Shown here piece by piece: positions 26,246 to 36,339 of a DNA stretch of 44,722 bases (its first letter is position 1; the number at the start of each line of letters is the position of its first letter). The position numbers and the translations under genes are program-made. Below the pieces are notes generated by a model. The model made no database searches. It was not told the origin of the DNA and saw only the letters and a program-made list of their open reading frames with translations. Source of the DNA: Deltaproteobacteria bacterium (GTDB taxonomy: Bacteria; Myxococcota; Myxococcia; Myxococcales; 40CM-4-68-19); assembly GCA_025358085.1 (NCBI GenBank), contig JANYKT010000185.1, positions 1 through 44,722 on the forward strand, given 5' to 3'.

Positions 26246-26827
26246 ATGGATCCACTGCTGCGCTTCAAGGAATTGCTTGCAACCGCCCGGCTGAATCCGC
26301 TCATTGCCGAACCAACCGCCATGACGCTCGCGACGGTCGGCGACGACGGCCGGCCGTCCGCCCGCATCGTGCTGTTGAAAGACGTCGATGCAGCCGGATT
26401 CGTCTTCTATACAAACTATCATTCGCGGAAGGGCCGCGAGGTCCTCGCGCATCCGGACGTCGCGCTGGTCTTCCAATGGTTCCCGCTGGAGACGCAGGTG
26501 CGCGTGGAGGGCCGCGCGACGCCGGTGATCGCCGCCGAGGCCGACGCCTACTTCGCCGGCCGCCCTCGCGGCAGCCAGCTGGGAGCCTGGGCTTCGGACC
26601 AGAGCGGCACGCTCGACTCGCGGGCGACGCTGGAGGCGCGCCTCGTTGAAGTGACCGCCCGCTATGAAGGGCTGCCAGTGCCACGGCCGCCGCACTGGTC
26701 GGGCTTTCGCGTCGCCCCTGTGGCTATCGAGTTTTGGAAGAACCGCGTTAGCCGGCTGCACGAGCGCGAGTTGTATTCTCGCACGACTCCTGATCAGCCG
26801 TGGAAGGTCCAGCTGCTCAATCCATGA
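26246..26827 (+). CDS. pdxH: Pyridoxamine 5'-phosphate oxidase
   Basis: 193 residues, slightly short of the usual 200-220 because of a brief N-terminus. It oxidises pyridoxine or pyridoxamine phosphate to PLP with FMN. Family marks are [42 protein letters not shown], the [12 protein letters not shown] motif and the C-terminal [13 protein letters not shown] with WKVQLLNP. The ATG is 12 bases past the dyad and has no clear ribosome site, so the mRNA may be nearly leaderless. Confidence 0.93.
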   Translation: MDPLLRFKELLATARLNPLIAEPTAMTLATVGDDGRPSARIVLLKDVDAAGFVFYTNYHSRKGREVLAHPDVALVFQWFPLETQVRVEGRATPVIAAEADAYFAGRPRGSQLGAWASDQSGTLDSRATLEARLVEVTARYEGLPVPRPPHWSGFRVAPVAIEFWKNRVSRLHERELYSRTTPDQPWKVQLLNP

Positions 26828-26981
26828 GTGCACTCGCGGCCGTTGCCAGAATGTGGACGTTAAGTATCTGCCGTCTGGAACTCGTCGCGATCCGCACCAT
26901 CAAATCGAGAGATATGCTCGCCGTAGCCGTCACGTGAGCAGCGTTCATGCGCTATCCCGCAAGTGTGCACCGGAGGCTTCC

Positions 26982-28048
26982 ATGAGCAATCCGCCCTCTA
27001 TCACCCCTGACTTGCCGACGTTGTTCGCGCTGTTGGAGCGCTTGCCTGTTGGCGTCGTCCTGCTGGACCACGACGGCCGGGTGCTGCTTTACAACGCCGC
27101 AGAGGAGAGCATTGCGCGGCGCCGCCGCGAGGACATCCTGGGCCGGCTTTTCTTCCAGGACGTTGCTCCCTGTATCCGTGACGCCGGAGTCGGCGACGAA
27201 TTCTTCGGCCGCGTCGGGCGCGAGCAATTCAATATCGAGCGCGAAGTCTCGTTCGCGTTTCCGTTCCGCGACTCGCCAAGACAAGTGAAGGTCAAGCTGG
27301 TGTCGCTCGATGTTGGAGGACGGCCTTACGGCTGCCTGTTCATCGAGGACATCACTGCGCAGCGCGCGTTGGATAGGTTGAAAGACAATCTGTCGGCGCT
27401 TCTGGTGCACGACCTGAAGAACCCGCTTGCGGCGGTGCTGGCCAATCTCGACATGCTGGACCTGCAGCCCAGCGCGCCTGCGGACCCGACAGCCACGACG
27501 CCGCGCGGGCCTCGGCGCGGCGCTTGCAGCGCATGGTGGGGAGCCTGCTCGAGATCGCGCGATTGGAAGACGGTGCGATCCCGCTTCGGCTTTTGCGCAT
27601 CGATCTCCGCCTGCTCGCGGACGCTGCGCTGAGCGGGATGGCGGGTCTGGCCCAGATCAGCTCGGTCAAGATTCGGCAGGCAACCGCCGAGGAGTTCATC
27701 TTTGCGCTCGCGGACGCGGACATCGTGCGGCGCGCGCTCGATAATCTGCTTGATAATGGGTTGCGCTATTCGCCGGCCGGTTCGAGCATCGAAGTCTGGG
27801 CCGAGCCCGGGCCCGCGGCCGGCAAAGTTTCGCTCTGCGTGCGCGACCACGGACCTGGAATCGCCGACTCGATGCGCGAGCGCATCTTCGAAAAATATGG
27901 GCAGGCCGAGCCGGGCGCGCGCAGCGGGAACCAGGGGCTCGGCCTCACCTTCGTGCGGCTCGCGGGAGAGGCCCACGGAGGCGCGGTGACCGTCGAGAGC
28001 CCGGCGACTGGCGGCTGCCTCTTCCGCATCCAACTCCCGGCGGCGTGA
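26982..28048 (+). CDS. PYP-like PAS sensor histidine kinase, interrupted by a one-base frameshift
   Basis: The first part (to about 27487) encodes an N-terminal PAS domain of photoactive-yellow-protein type: YNAAE (Tyr37, Glu41), Arg47 and the DVAPC cysteine Cys64 keep the spacing of PYP Tyr42, Glu46, Arg52 and Cys69, the residues that hold the p-coumaroyl chromophore. QVKVKLVSLDVGG matches the PYP C-terminal strands. The H-box LLVHDLKNPLA has His143. The second part, in a different frame from about 27485, resumes the dimerisation helix (PDSHDAARASARR), N-box DNLLDNGLRYSPAGS, G1 DHGPGIA and G2 GNQGLGLTF. One lost C in the ACCCG at about 27484-27488 explains the break. A CGGAGG box precedes the ATG. 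It is either a sequencing error or a recent mutation; otherwise it would be a soluble light or redox sensor. Confidence 0.82.
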
Positions 28049-28079
28049 ACGCCTCCCGTTCCGGCCCGGCATGCGGAGG

Positions 28080-29474
<1,395 letters not shown>

Positions 29475-29506
29475 TGGGATTCCTTTCGAAAAGACGGTAC
29501 GGGCGC

Positions 29507-29535
29507 TGCATAACGCTTCACGGTCCGAGCGACAA
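29507..29535 (-). promoter_or_regulatory. Candidate sigma-70-type promoter for fumC
   Basis: Read on the minus strand, TTGTCG (29535-29530) and TATGCA (29512-29507) are 17 bases apart; the start of transcription would be about 26 bases before the ATG at 29474. The match to consensus is moderate. Confidence 0.35.
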
Positions 29536-29585
29536 GGCGGGCGCGGTTTACTTGACCGCGCGGCGATCGGCCTTAGCCTGCGCGG

Positions 29586-30575
29586 ATGCTGTGCACCCGG
29601 TGCTCCCATCCGCTTTCGGCGCGCGCCGACCGCTGCCTGCGCTGCTTTGCGCTGAATCCGCAAAACCTGCCCCCGCCGGCGGCGCGCGTCGCTTTTGCCC
29701 TGCCGCGGGCAGCGAGCGCGCCCGGGATGCCGGCTGCTCCGGTCTCCATGTCGATCGCATCAGACCCGCCGCGGGCGTTTTCAAGCTCGATCGATTCCGG
29801 GCCGCCGGTCGCGGTGACGGCTTCGATCGATTCGGACCCGCCGGTGAGATTCTCGAAATCGACCGCGCCCGAGCCGCGCGCAGCGGTGAGGAAGTTCATT
29901 GCGCCCGACCGGCCCGCGGCGGTTTGGACTGCGCCAAGCCCTCGCGTGCACGGGCACTTTTCGGCGGCTTGGGAACCGGTAGCCGGGGTCACCCAGGCGG
30001 CGCCGCCTGGGCCTGCGCGGGAGGCGGATCCACAGGAGGCGGTGACCGACCCGCCCGACTCCACAATTGGTCAAGGGCTTAACTTTCAAGGCCTTAAGGA
30101 TTTCACGCCCCCGGCGACTTCCCCTCTCCGCGCTCCGCTCGCCGCGCGCCTTCTCGCCTGGTCCGTCGACCTCGCGCTCCTCGCGGCGGGCGCCGCCGCC
30201 CACGTCTGGCTCGCGGCTTCGATCATCGGCCCCGCCCGCCTCGCGCCGCACGGCAGCGGCTCCCCCGACTACTGGGTCGACCTCCTGCTCGCTCCGAAGC
30301 TGCTCTTCCCCTGGGCCGCCCTCGCGGCTTGCCTTGCCCTCTCATACTCCTGGCTTTTCGCGACGCTCGGCGGCCGCACTCCAGGCATGGCGCTCGCCCG
30401 CTTGAAGCTCGTCACCGAGAGCGGCGCCCGACCGACTCCACCCAAGGCGCTCACCCGCGCCGCCCTCTCGCTCGTCTCCGCGGCAGGCCTGCTCGGCTTC
30501 GCCCTCGCGCTCTTTGACGACCGCGGCCAGACCCTGCACGACAAGCTGACCCGCACCCGGGTCGTCCCGGAGTAG
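29586..30575 (+). CDS. RDD-domain membrane protein with N-terminal zinc ribbon
   Basis: 329 residues. A CTRC and CLRC pair (residues 3-6 and 17-20) forms a likely zinc ribbon. A Pro/Ser-rich linker of about 130 residues contains several near-copies of [19 protein letters not shown]-like units. The C-terminal RDD domain (about 185-325) has three to four membrane helices ([28 protein letters not shown]) and the conserved Arg-Asp-Asp-type pattern (RLLAW with [18 protein letters not shown]). The function is unknown; RDD proteins are often linked to transport or stress. No ribosome site is evident before the ATG. Confidence 0.82.
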   Translation: MLCTRCSHPLSARADRCLRCFALNPQNLPPPAARVAFALPRAASAPGMPAAPVSMSIASDPPRAFSSSIDSGPPVAVTASIDSDPPVRFSKSTAPEPRAAVRKFIAPDRPAAVWTAPSPRVHGHFSAAWEPVAGVTQAAPPGPAREADPQEAVTDPPDSTIGQGLNFQGLKDFTPPATSPLRAPLAARLLAWSVDLALLAAGAAAHVWLAASIIGPARLAPHGSGSPDYWVDLLLAPKLLFPWAALAACLALSYSWLFATLGGRTPGMALARLKLVTESGARPTPPKALTRAALSLVSAAGLLGFALALFDDRGQTLHDKLTRTRVVPE

Positions 30576-30650
30576 CGGAGAAGCAGCCTTCAAAGCCCGC
30601 TTGCGCTCAGGCCCCAAGCGCCCGTAGAACACGCGCCGGAGGCATCCGCC

Positions 30651-30980
30651 GTGCCCGAAGAAAAGCAATACGTCCTCCCCATGCCGCAAAAGCGCGGGGT
30701 CTATTTTTTCCTCATCGCCAACGTCTTCGCCTTCGCGCTCTGCGGCGTGATCTGGGCGCTCATCTGGTACGGCGACTTTTTCACGCCCGCCGCCGCTGCC
30801 GTCTGGGGTTTCCTCGCCCGCAACTCGGGCTGGACGGTCGGCGCTGCGCTGTCGCCGCTCTTCGCCGCGCTGGTGCTCGGTTACGGTTACGCGCGGCGCG
30901 CCATGGCCCGCCGCGCCCGCGAGAAGGCCGAGGCGCTCACCATCGCCGCGCTCGCCCGCGGCACCCAACTCCCCGGGTGA
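30651..30980 (+). CDS. Small two-helix membrane protein of unknown function
   Basis: 109 residues. Two hydrophobic helices (about 20-42 and 65-85) flank a short loop, and the C-terminus is very basic (RRAMARRAREKAEAL). It starts with GTG after a GGAGG box nine bases upstream. Its stop overlaps the start of the next gene (GTGA at 30977-30980), indicating translational coupling. No family is recognised. Confidence 0.62.
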   Translation: MPEEKQYVLPMPQKRGVYFFLIANVFAFALCGVIWALIWYGDFFTPAAAAVWGFLARNSGWTVGAALSPLFAALVLGYGYARRAMARRAREKAEALTIAALARGTQLPG

Positions 30981-32296
30981 TCGCTCTCCTCCTGGCCGCT
31001 GCCAGCAGCGCCGCGGCGCTCGTTCCTGCCTCGTCGCGCGCTGCCCTTCTCCTTGACGGCGACACCGCCAGCACCGGCTTCCGCGCACTGCTGCAGACGG
31101 CCGGAGCGCACGCAGCCGGCGCGAGCCCAGACAGCATCGGCGAAAATCTCCGTCACGCCATCGGCGTCGATCTGCTGGCGGACGCCGCGTCCTGGGGACT
31201 CTCGCCGCTGGGTCCGCGCGCCATCGTCTTCAATGCCGGCTCGGTCGCGTTCTCCGCCCCGGTCAAGGATGGCAAAGCCGCACGCAAGCGACTTGGTGCC
31301 TGGCTCGCGGAGGCCGGCCCCTCGCGCCCCACCCGGCCCGCTCCACTGAAAGGCCCCGCCGCGTCGGGCAATCGTGCGGCGATGATCGATCATGGCCGGC
31401 TCTTCATCGGCTCCGGTCCGCACGCCACAGCACTGGTCAATACTCTTGCTCATCTGAATGCAAACACCTCGTTATCAAAAGACCGTGCCTTCAGAGCGGC
31501 TCTCGCGCGCGCGACAGGCCCCGCGGCCCTCTTCTTCCGGGTCGACACGCTACTGAAGGGCGGCGTCCTCGCGCTCGAGGCGAGCGCCGCGGGGCTCACC
31601 GCGCGCGGCCTCCTGCTCCCCGACGGTGACGCGCCGCTGCTGGTCGGCGAGGCGCCCCAGGACTGCGCCGCAGGTGCTCTCGCCTGTATCCGCGCCGACC
31701 TGGGCGGAGGCGGCCGCACGCTCCTCGCCGCAGCGGCGCGCGAATACCTGACCTATGCGCTGTCCGGGGAAACTCGCGATCTCCTCGATCGCCTCGCGCA
31801 GCACGCCAGCACCAACGCCGGTAAGTTCATCATCAATGTCGCCGGCCTCGACGCGGCCCTGCTCGCCGACGAGCGCGATTCCATCTGGGCACTGCGCTTC
31901 AACGCTGCCGCGGAGGCCACCGCGACGCTACCGGACCAGCTCCCCAGAGGCGTCGCCCGCACGGCGACCGGACTCTCCGTTCAAGCCCGGCGGCCGCTGT
32001 GTCTGGAAGTTGCCGCGCAGACGGTCGCGCTCTCTTCGCCTTGCGCCCCCGCGCTTGATTTGAAGTCAGGCTCGGGCTCGGGCGACGCATTCAATGCTTC
32101 GCTCGACATAGTCGCTATCGACCGCGCGCTCTCCAGACTCTCACCCTTCGATGTCTTCAAAGGTCCAGTCGCCGGAGGCGGCTATGCCGCGCACCTTCTC
32201 TTTGGCGCGCTGCTGCGCAATGCGGGGCCACTCACCATCACCGGCCATCCGGCAGGCGCCGCTGCCGTCGTCGAGCTGCGCCTGCCGCTGCGCTGA
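30977..32296 (+). CDS. Exported protein of unknown function, DUF3352-like in feel
   Basis: 439 residues. A signal peptide (MIALLLAAASSAAALVPASSRA) is followed by an alpha/beta protein with repeated modules. The phrases IGVDLLADAASWGL, PVKDGKAARKRLGAWL and AAMIDHGRLFIG resemble DUF3352-type proteins, but this is not certain. There is no obvious active site. The GTG start overlaps the preceding stop by four bases, so the two products are likely made together and may act together in the envelope. Confidence 0.68.
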   Translation: MIALLLAAASSAAALVPASSRAALLLDGDTASTGFRALLQTAGAHAAGASPDSIGENLRHAIGVDLLADAASWGLSPLGPRAIVFNAGSVAFSAPVKDGKAARKRLGAWLAEAGPSRPTRPAPLKGPAASGNRAAMIDHGRLFIGSGPHATALVNTLAHLNANTSLSKDRAFRAALARATGPAALFFRVDTLLKGGVLALEASAAGLTARGLLLPDGDAPLLVGEAPQDCAAGALACIRADLGGGGRTLLAAAAREYLTYALSGETRDLLDRLAQHASTNAGKFIINVAGLDAALLADERDSIWALRFNAAAEATATLPDQLPRGVARTATGLSVQARRPLCLEVAAQTVALSSPCAPALDLKSGSGSGDAFNASLDIVAIDRALSRLSPFDVFKGPVAGGGYAAHLLFGALLRNAGPLTITGHPAGAAAVVELRLPLR

Positions 32297-32305
32297 AGCC
32301 CGTCT

Positions 32306-32371
32306 TCAGGGCCCGGTGTAGATGCCGATCGCGCCAACCTGGAAAGCGACCAGCACTTCACGAACCCGTCA
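32306..32371 (-). pseudogene. Decayed duplicate of the neighbouring lipoprotein's C-terminus
   Basis: Directly after, and in frame with, the stop of the lipoprotein gene (32371-32369), the sequence still reads VLVAFQVGAIGIYTGP and then a stop. The real C-terminus reads MLVAFRRNGTTSGAVGIYSGK. The two share LVAF and the GIYxG ending, so this short stretch looks like the remnant of a local duplication. It fills the 72-base gap between convergent genes. Confidence 0.55.
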
Positions 32372-34264
32372 CTTCCCCGAATAGATGCCGACCGCGCCCG
32401 AGGTGGTCCCGTTCCGGCGGAAGGCCACCAGCATCAGGCGGCCCGTGGGACATGTCGGGCTCGCGCTCGAGCAGGAGGCTTTCTGGATATCGTTGATCTG
32501 CGCGTTGACCAGCGTCATCCCGAAGGTATCGGTGTAATAGCTTGTCAGCGCGCCGTTGCCATAACGATAGATCCCGTACCCATAAGTAGTGCCGGCCCAG
32601 ATGGAGCGATCGTTGTCCAGCGCCATCGACGAGATGTTCTTGATGGGGAGCTGCGCGTCGGCGGTGATGTCGCCATTGGCATTGATCTGCACCAAGCCGA
32701 ACGCGAAGGAGCTGACCCAGGCCTTGCCGTCGCCGGTGGCGGCCATTCCCGAGACGGCGTCGTCCTTGCGCTTCAAGGGTCCGGGATAGTTGGGAGTGCA
32801 GGATCCATCGGTCCTGTTCGGAACGGGCGTGCATTCCGGAAGCGGATCCTTCCAGACGTCCAGGCGATCGTCGGCGCCGCAGCTGATTCCAGCGCCGCGC
32901 GGATTGTGCGCTGTGCAATGGCCCGGCGCAGTCGGCACGCCGCTCTCTGCTTCCGTATCATCAGCGGCGTTCGAATATGCAGGGAGGCCTCCGCCGTTCG
33001 TATTGCCGCCATACGTGCCGTAATGGAAGACCGTGCTTCGATTGAGACCGCCGAACCATACGTCTCTGGTCATCGGATCGACCGAGATTCCGTAGTAGCT
33101 GTCCGTGAGGAAAACCGGATCGGAGCAGTTGTCCTGCTGCGCGCAGGCGTTGAAGGCCGGGTGGCTGTGCTCATATGTACCGGCGCAGTCCACGTTGGCT
33201 TTGTAGCCCGGGTATTCGCCGTTGCAGGTCGGATTTCCCGTGTAGCTGGCCTTCAGCATAGCGAAACCGTGATTGGCTCCAACCCATACCTTGTCCTGGG
33301 CCTTGTCCCATACCATCCGGTAAACCGAGCACAGCCGCTCCCGCCCGCCCTGCTCCGCTTGCACCACGTTTGGCCCGCTGAATATGTCGTAATGGACCAC
33401 CGCGATGCCGCTGCCGCTAAGCGTTACCTTGTCGGCGTCGCCGCTCTTGTAGATGGCGGGGTCGCCCCAGGTAGAGGGGTCGGTCGGCTGCGCGCAGGTG
33501 CCGTCCGGGTTCGTCACGTTGCACTGCCACTTCCACGCGTCCTCGCAGCCGGGGGTTACCACCGTGCCTCCAACGCGAATCTCCTGGCGGCCCTGGTATC
33601 CCACAAAGACGGTTCCCGCCGGCCCGCCAGCGACCGAGATGACCGGCGTCGCCGCCAGGTCCGGGTGCGTGTCGGCGGGGCTGCCGTCCGCCACGCCCTT
33701 GCTGCGCGCAACGTCGCCGTTCAGATAGCCATAAGGATGCAGCCCGTCGGCGAGGCCGAACTTGACGAACGTGCCGCTCTGCACCGGCGCTGCCGCAGTG
33801 CCGGTGTTCTTCATCAGGAAGAGACCCTCGCTGCCGCCCGCGACCCAGACGTTGCCGCCCTCGTCGGTGGTGACTCCATAGACGTCGTGCGGGCCGCCGT
33901 TCTGCGGGCCATAGAAGTTCCAGCCGGCCGAGTTGGGGAAGGTGATGGTGCCCGCGTCGGCGCTGCCGCCGTCGGTGCCGCCATCGGTGCCGGTGCCGCC
34001 ATCGATGCCGGTACCGCCGTCGATGCCGGTGCCGCCGTCGGTGCCAGTGCCGCCATCGGTGCCAGCGCCGCCGTCGGTGCCAGTGCCGCCATCCACGCCA
34101 GTACCGCCATCCACGCCGGTACCGCCATCGGTGCCAGTGCCGCCATCAGTCACAGCACCACCGTCCGTGCTGATGTCCGGCATCTGGATAACCCTGTCAG
34201 ACCTGCCGCAAGACCAGACCGACGCCGCCGCCACTGCTGCAAGCCACGAATAATGAAATCGCAT
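32369..34264 (-). CDS. Beta-propeller lipoprotein with low-complexity TDGGTG linker
   Basis: 631 residues from the ATG at 34264. A signal ends in SVWSCGRS, suggesting lipidation at Cys19 or so, but the lipobox is imperfect. About 70 residues of Thr/Asp/Gly repeats follow. The remainder has several propeller-type blades (DEGGNVWVAGGSEGLFLM, KVWVGANHGFAML, DVWFGGLNRST, KAWVSSFAFGLV, SIWAGTTYGYGIY), with many Cys likely paired. The fold resembles two-component-regulator propellers without a signalling domain. Function unknown; a surface-binding role is inferred. A sigma-54-like promoter lies about 60 bases upstream. Confidence 0.78.
   Translation of the reverse strand: MRFHYSWLAAVAAASVWSCGRSDRVIQMPDISTDGGAVTDGGTGTDGGTGVDGGTGVDGGTGTDGGAGTDGGTGTDGGTGIDGGTGIDGGTGTDGGTDGGSADAGTITFPNSAGWNFYGPQNGGPHDVYGVTTDEGGNVWVAGGSEGLFLMKNTGTAAAPVQSGTFVKFGLADGLHPYGYLNGDVARSKGVADGSPADTHPDLAATPVISVAGGPAGTVFVGYQGRQEIRVGGTVVTPGCEDAWKWQCNVTNPDGTCAQPTDPSTWGDPAIYKSGDADKVTLSGSGIAVVHYDIFSGPNVVQAEQGGRERLCSVYRMVWDKAQDKVWVGANHGFAMLKASYTGNPTCNGEYPGYKANVDCAGTYEHSHPAFNACAQQDNCSDPVFLTDSYYGISVDPMTRDVWFGGLNRSTVFHYGTYGGNTNGGGLPAYSNAADDTEAESGVPTAPGHCTAHNPRGAGISCGADDRLDVWKDPLPECTPVPNRTDGSCTPNYPGPLKRKDDAVSGMAATGDGKAWVSSFAFGLVQINANGDITADAQLPIKNISSMALDNDRSIWAGTTYGYGIYRYGNGALTSYYTDTFGMTLVNAQINDIQKASCSSASPTCPTGRLMLVAFRRNGTTSGAVGIYSGK
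33964..34166. repeat. 18-bp minisatellite coding TDGGTG/IDGGTG/VDGGTG units
   Basis: About eleven imperfect 18-bp units encode six-residue TDGGTG, VDGGTG, IDGGTG and TDGGAG blocks of the lipoprotein linker. Such linkers can separate a lipid anchor from a globular domain. Copy number may vary between strains by slippage. Unit identity is high at DNA level, which suggests recent expansion. Confidence 0.8.
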
Positions 34265-34320
34265 ACGAAACCCCGCCCCCCAGTCCCCGCCTTTGTTCGA
34301 CTCCCCCGGGCCCAAGGCGA

Positions 34321-34335
34321 GCACGGCGCGTGCCA
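34321..34335 (-). promoter_or_regulatory. Candidate sigma-54 promoter of the propeller lipoprotein
   Basis: On the minus strand the sequence TGGCACGCGCCGTGC matches the minus-24/minus-12 pattern TGGCACGN4TTGC at all but one of the fixed bases, with the GG and GC ten bases apart. Transcription would start about 45 bases before the ATG at 34264. Because GCACG and CGTGC are also inverted repeats in a GC-rich genome, a chance match is possible. Confidence 0.4.
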
Positions 34336-34429
34336 GACGCCATTCAAAGAGGCGGATGGTAAAGAGGGAAAGCGTTTTCCCGGTTGAGGCAATCCGGTCG
34401 CAGATCGAGGTCCGCGGACGGCCAGCGGC

Positions 34430-35803
34430 GTGCTCTTCGAGCGTGTTATCGATAGCGTCGTGGATACCGAGAGTTGCTATCGCGCAGTCGAGAGCCGGGA
34501 CGCCCGCTTTGCAGGCAGGTTTTACGTCGGCGTCATGACCACAGGTATTTATTGCCGTCCGGGTTGCCCGGCGCGGACTCCTCGGCGGATCAATGTCTCT
34601 TTTTACCCATCAGCGGCTGCCGCCGAAGGCGCTGGCTTCCGCGCCTGCCTGCGCTGCCGGCCGGACGCTGCCCCCGGAACTCCCGCCTGGGCCGGCACTG
34701 AAGCGACCATCTCGCGCGCCGTCCGCCTGCTCGAGGAAACAGGCGATGCGAGCGGGCTGGCCGATCGACTCGGCGTCGGCGACCGCCACCTGCGCAGGCT
34801 CTTCGCCCGGCATATGGGCGCCTCGCCCGCGGCGGTCCTGCGCACGCGGCGCCTGCACCTGGCGCGACAGCTCATTGAAAGTTCCGCGCTGGCGATGATC
34901 GACGTCGCGCACGCCGCCGGCTTCGCCAGCCTGCGGCGCTTCAATGAATCGGTAAAGACCGGCTTCGGTCGCACGCCGACCGAACTGCGCGCGAAAGTTC
35001 CGGCTGGCTCTTCTCTCGTACTGCGGCTCCCTTTGCGCCCTCCATTCGATTTTCCGCGGCTGCTCGCTTTCCTCGCGCCCCGCTGTATCGCCGGTATTGA
35101 GTCCATTCAAGATGGAGCTTATTTGCGCACGGTGCGAGAGGGCATTGTCGAGGTGAGGGCCGCCGGCGCCGGCCACCTCGCTCTGCGCCTTCCACTGGCA
35201 CTCTCAGCGCAAGCTTTCGAGATCGTCGCGCGGGTGCAGCGACTCTTCGACCTCCGCGCTGACCCGCTGCCGATCTTCCGCCACCTCGCGACCGACCCGC
35301 TGCTGGCGAAGCTCGTCACTCCGGGCCTGCGCGTGCCGGGCGCGTGGGAACCATTCGAGATGGCCGTCCGCGCCATCCTCGGGCAGCAGATCTCGGTGCA
35401 ACGAGCGCGCGATCTGGCGCGTGAAATCGCGTTCGAACATGGCGAGGTGTTGCCGCACGGGCTCTTGTTTCCTACCGCCCAGCGGCTTGCGCAGGTGGAC
35501 CTCAAAGGCATGCCCGACGCGCGCGCCCGCTCGATTCGCGCCCTCGCGCAGGCAGTCGATCAGAGCGGTTTGAAGCTCGACGCCGCGACGACGATCGAGC
35601 AGCTGCGCACGGTGCCCGGGATTGGTCCGTGGACCGCCGAGGTCATCGCCCTGCGCGCCCTCGGCAGCCCCGATGCCTTCCCTTCCGGCGACCTCGGCCT
35701 GTGCAAGACCATGCAATTGGACCCGCGCGCGCTCGAGGCGCACGCCGAACGATGGCGACCCTGGCGCAGCTATGCCGCCGCGGCCATCTGGAGCGCACCA
35801 TGA
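34430..35803 (+). CDS. alkA: Fused Ada-type regulator and 3-methyladenine DNA glycosylase
   Basis: 457 residues: an Ada zinc-binding domain with four Cys (C42, C46, C73, C76), an AraC helix-turn-helix (about 85-165), and an AlkA-type glycosylase (about 200-455). The helix-hairpin-helix has VPGIGPWTAEVIALRALG and the catalytic Asp is in FPSGDLGLCK. Cys42 would take a methyl group from phosphotriesters and turn the protein into an activator, as in Ada. The enzyme removes alkylated bases. The start is either the GTG at 34430 or the GTG at 34460. Its stop overlaps the ogt start by four bases (ATGA). Confidence 0.93.
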   Translation: MLFERVIDSVVDTESCYRAVESRDARFAGRFYVGVMTTGIYCRPGCPARTPRRINVSFYPSAAAAEGAGFRACLRCRPDAAPGTPAWAGTEATISRAVRLLEETGDASGLADRLGVGDRHLRRLFARHMGASPAAVLRTRRLHLARQLIESSALAMIDVAHAAGFASLRRFNESVKTGFGRTPTELRAKVPAGSSLVLRLPLRPPFDFPRLLAFLAPRCIAGIESIQDGAYLRTVREGIVEVRAAGAGHLALRLPLALSAQAFEIVARVQRLFDLRADPLPIFRHLATDPLLAKLVTPGLRVPGAWEPFEMAVRAILGQQISVQRARDLAREIAFEHGEVLPHGLLFPTAQRLAQVDLKGMPDARARSIRALAQAVDQSGLKLDAATTIEQLRTVPGIGPWTAEVIALRALGSPDAFPSGDLGLCKTMQLDPRALEAHAERWRPWRSYAAAAIWSAP

Positions 35804-36339
35804 GCACGGCACGCATCGAGACGCAGCTGGGGCCTGTCTTTCTGAGTGTCGGCGACAATGCGCTCAAGGAGCTGCGCTTCGAGGACGGCGCGTTGCACGA
35901 AGATCCGGGCGCAAGAGACTTTGCCGGCCGCATCCGGGCTTATTTCAACGGCGACCTGCACGCCTTCAATACCGCCCGCCTCGACCCCGCGGGGACGCCC
36001 TTCCAGAAATCCGTCTGGGACCTGGTTCGCAAGATCCCCGCCGGCATGACCCGGGCCTACGGCGAGCTTGCGCGCGAGCTGGGCCGGCCCTCCGCCTCGC
36101 GCGCCATCGGCGCCGCCAATGGCGCGAATCCCGTCTGCCTCGCCATTCCCTGCCACCGCGTGATCGGCGCGAGCGGTGCGCTCACCGGCTACGCCTGGGG
36201 CCTCGACCGCAAGCGGTGGCTGCTCGCGCACGAAATGGCCGCGGGCAAATCGGTGGGGGCGGCGGCACTACTCGGCGGGCGACCGTACAAATCGTACGAA
36301 AGCACCTACGCAGATGGCCAATCTGCCCCGCTCAAATAG
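35800..36339 (+). CDS. ogt: Methylated-DNA--protein-cysteine methyltransferase
   Basis: 179 residues. The methyl-accepting cysteine is C118 in AIPCHRVIG, and the FQKSVWDLVRKIPAG and RAIGAANGANP motifs are typical. It directly removes alkyl groups from O6-alkylguanine and is used up in the process. The ATG overlaps the ada-alkA stop by four bases, forming a two-gene alkylation-repair operon. The family usually ends shortly after the RK-WLL segment; here about 18 more residues (from about 162) are encoded by dispersed repeat copy B and are probably not functional. Confidence 0.94.
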   Translation: MSTARIETQLGPVFLSVGDNALKELRFEDGALHEDPGARDFAGRIRAYFNGDLHAFNTARLDPAGTPFQKSVWDLVRKIPAGMTRAYGELARELGRPSASRAIGAANGANPVCLAIPCHRVIGASGALTGYAWGLDRKRWLLAHEMAAGKSVGAAALLGGRPYKSYESTYADGQSAPLK

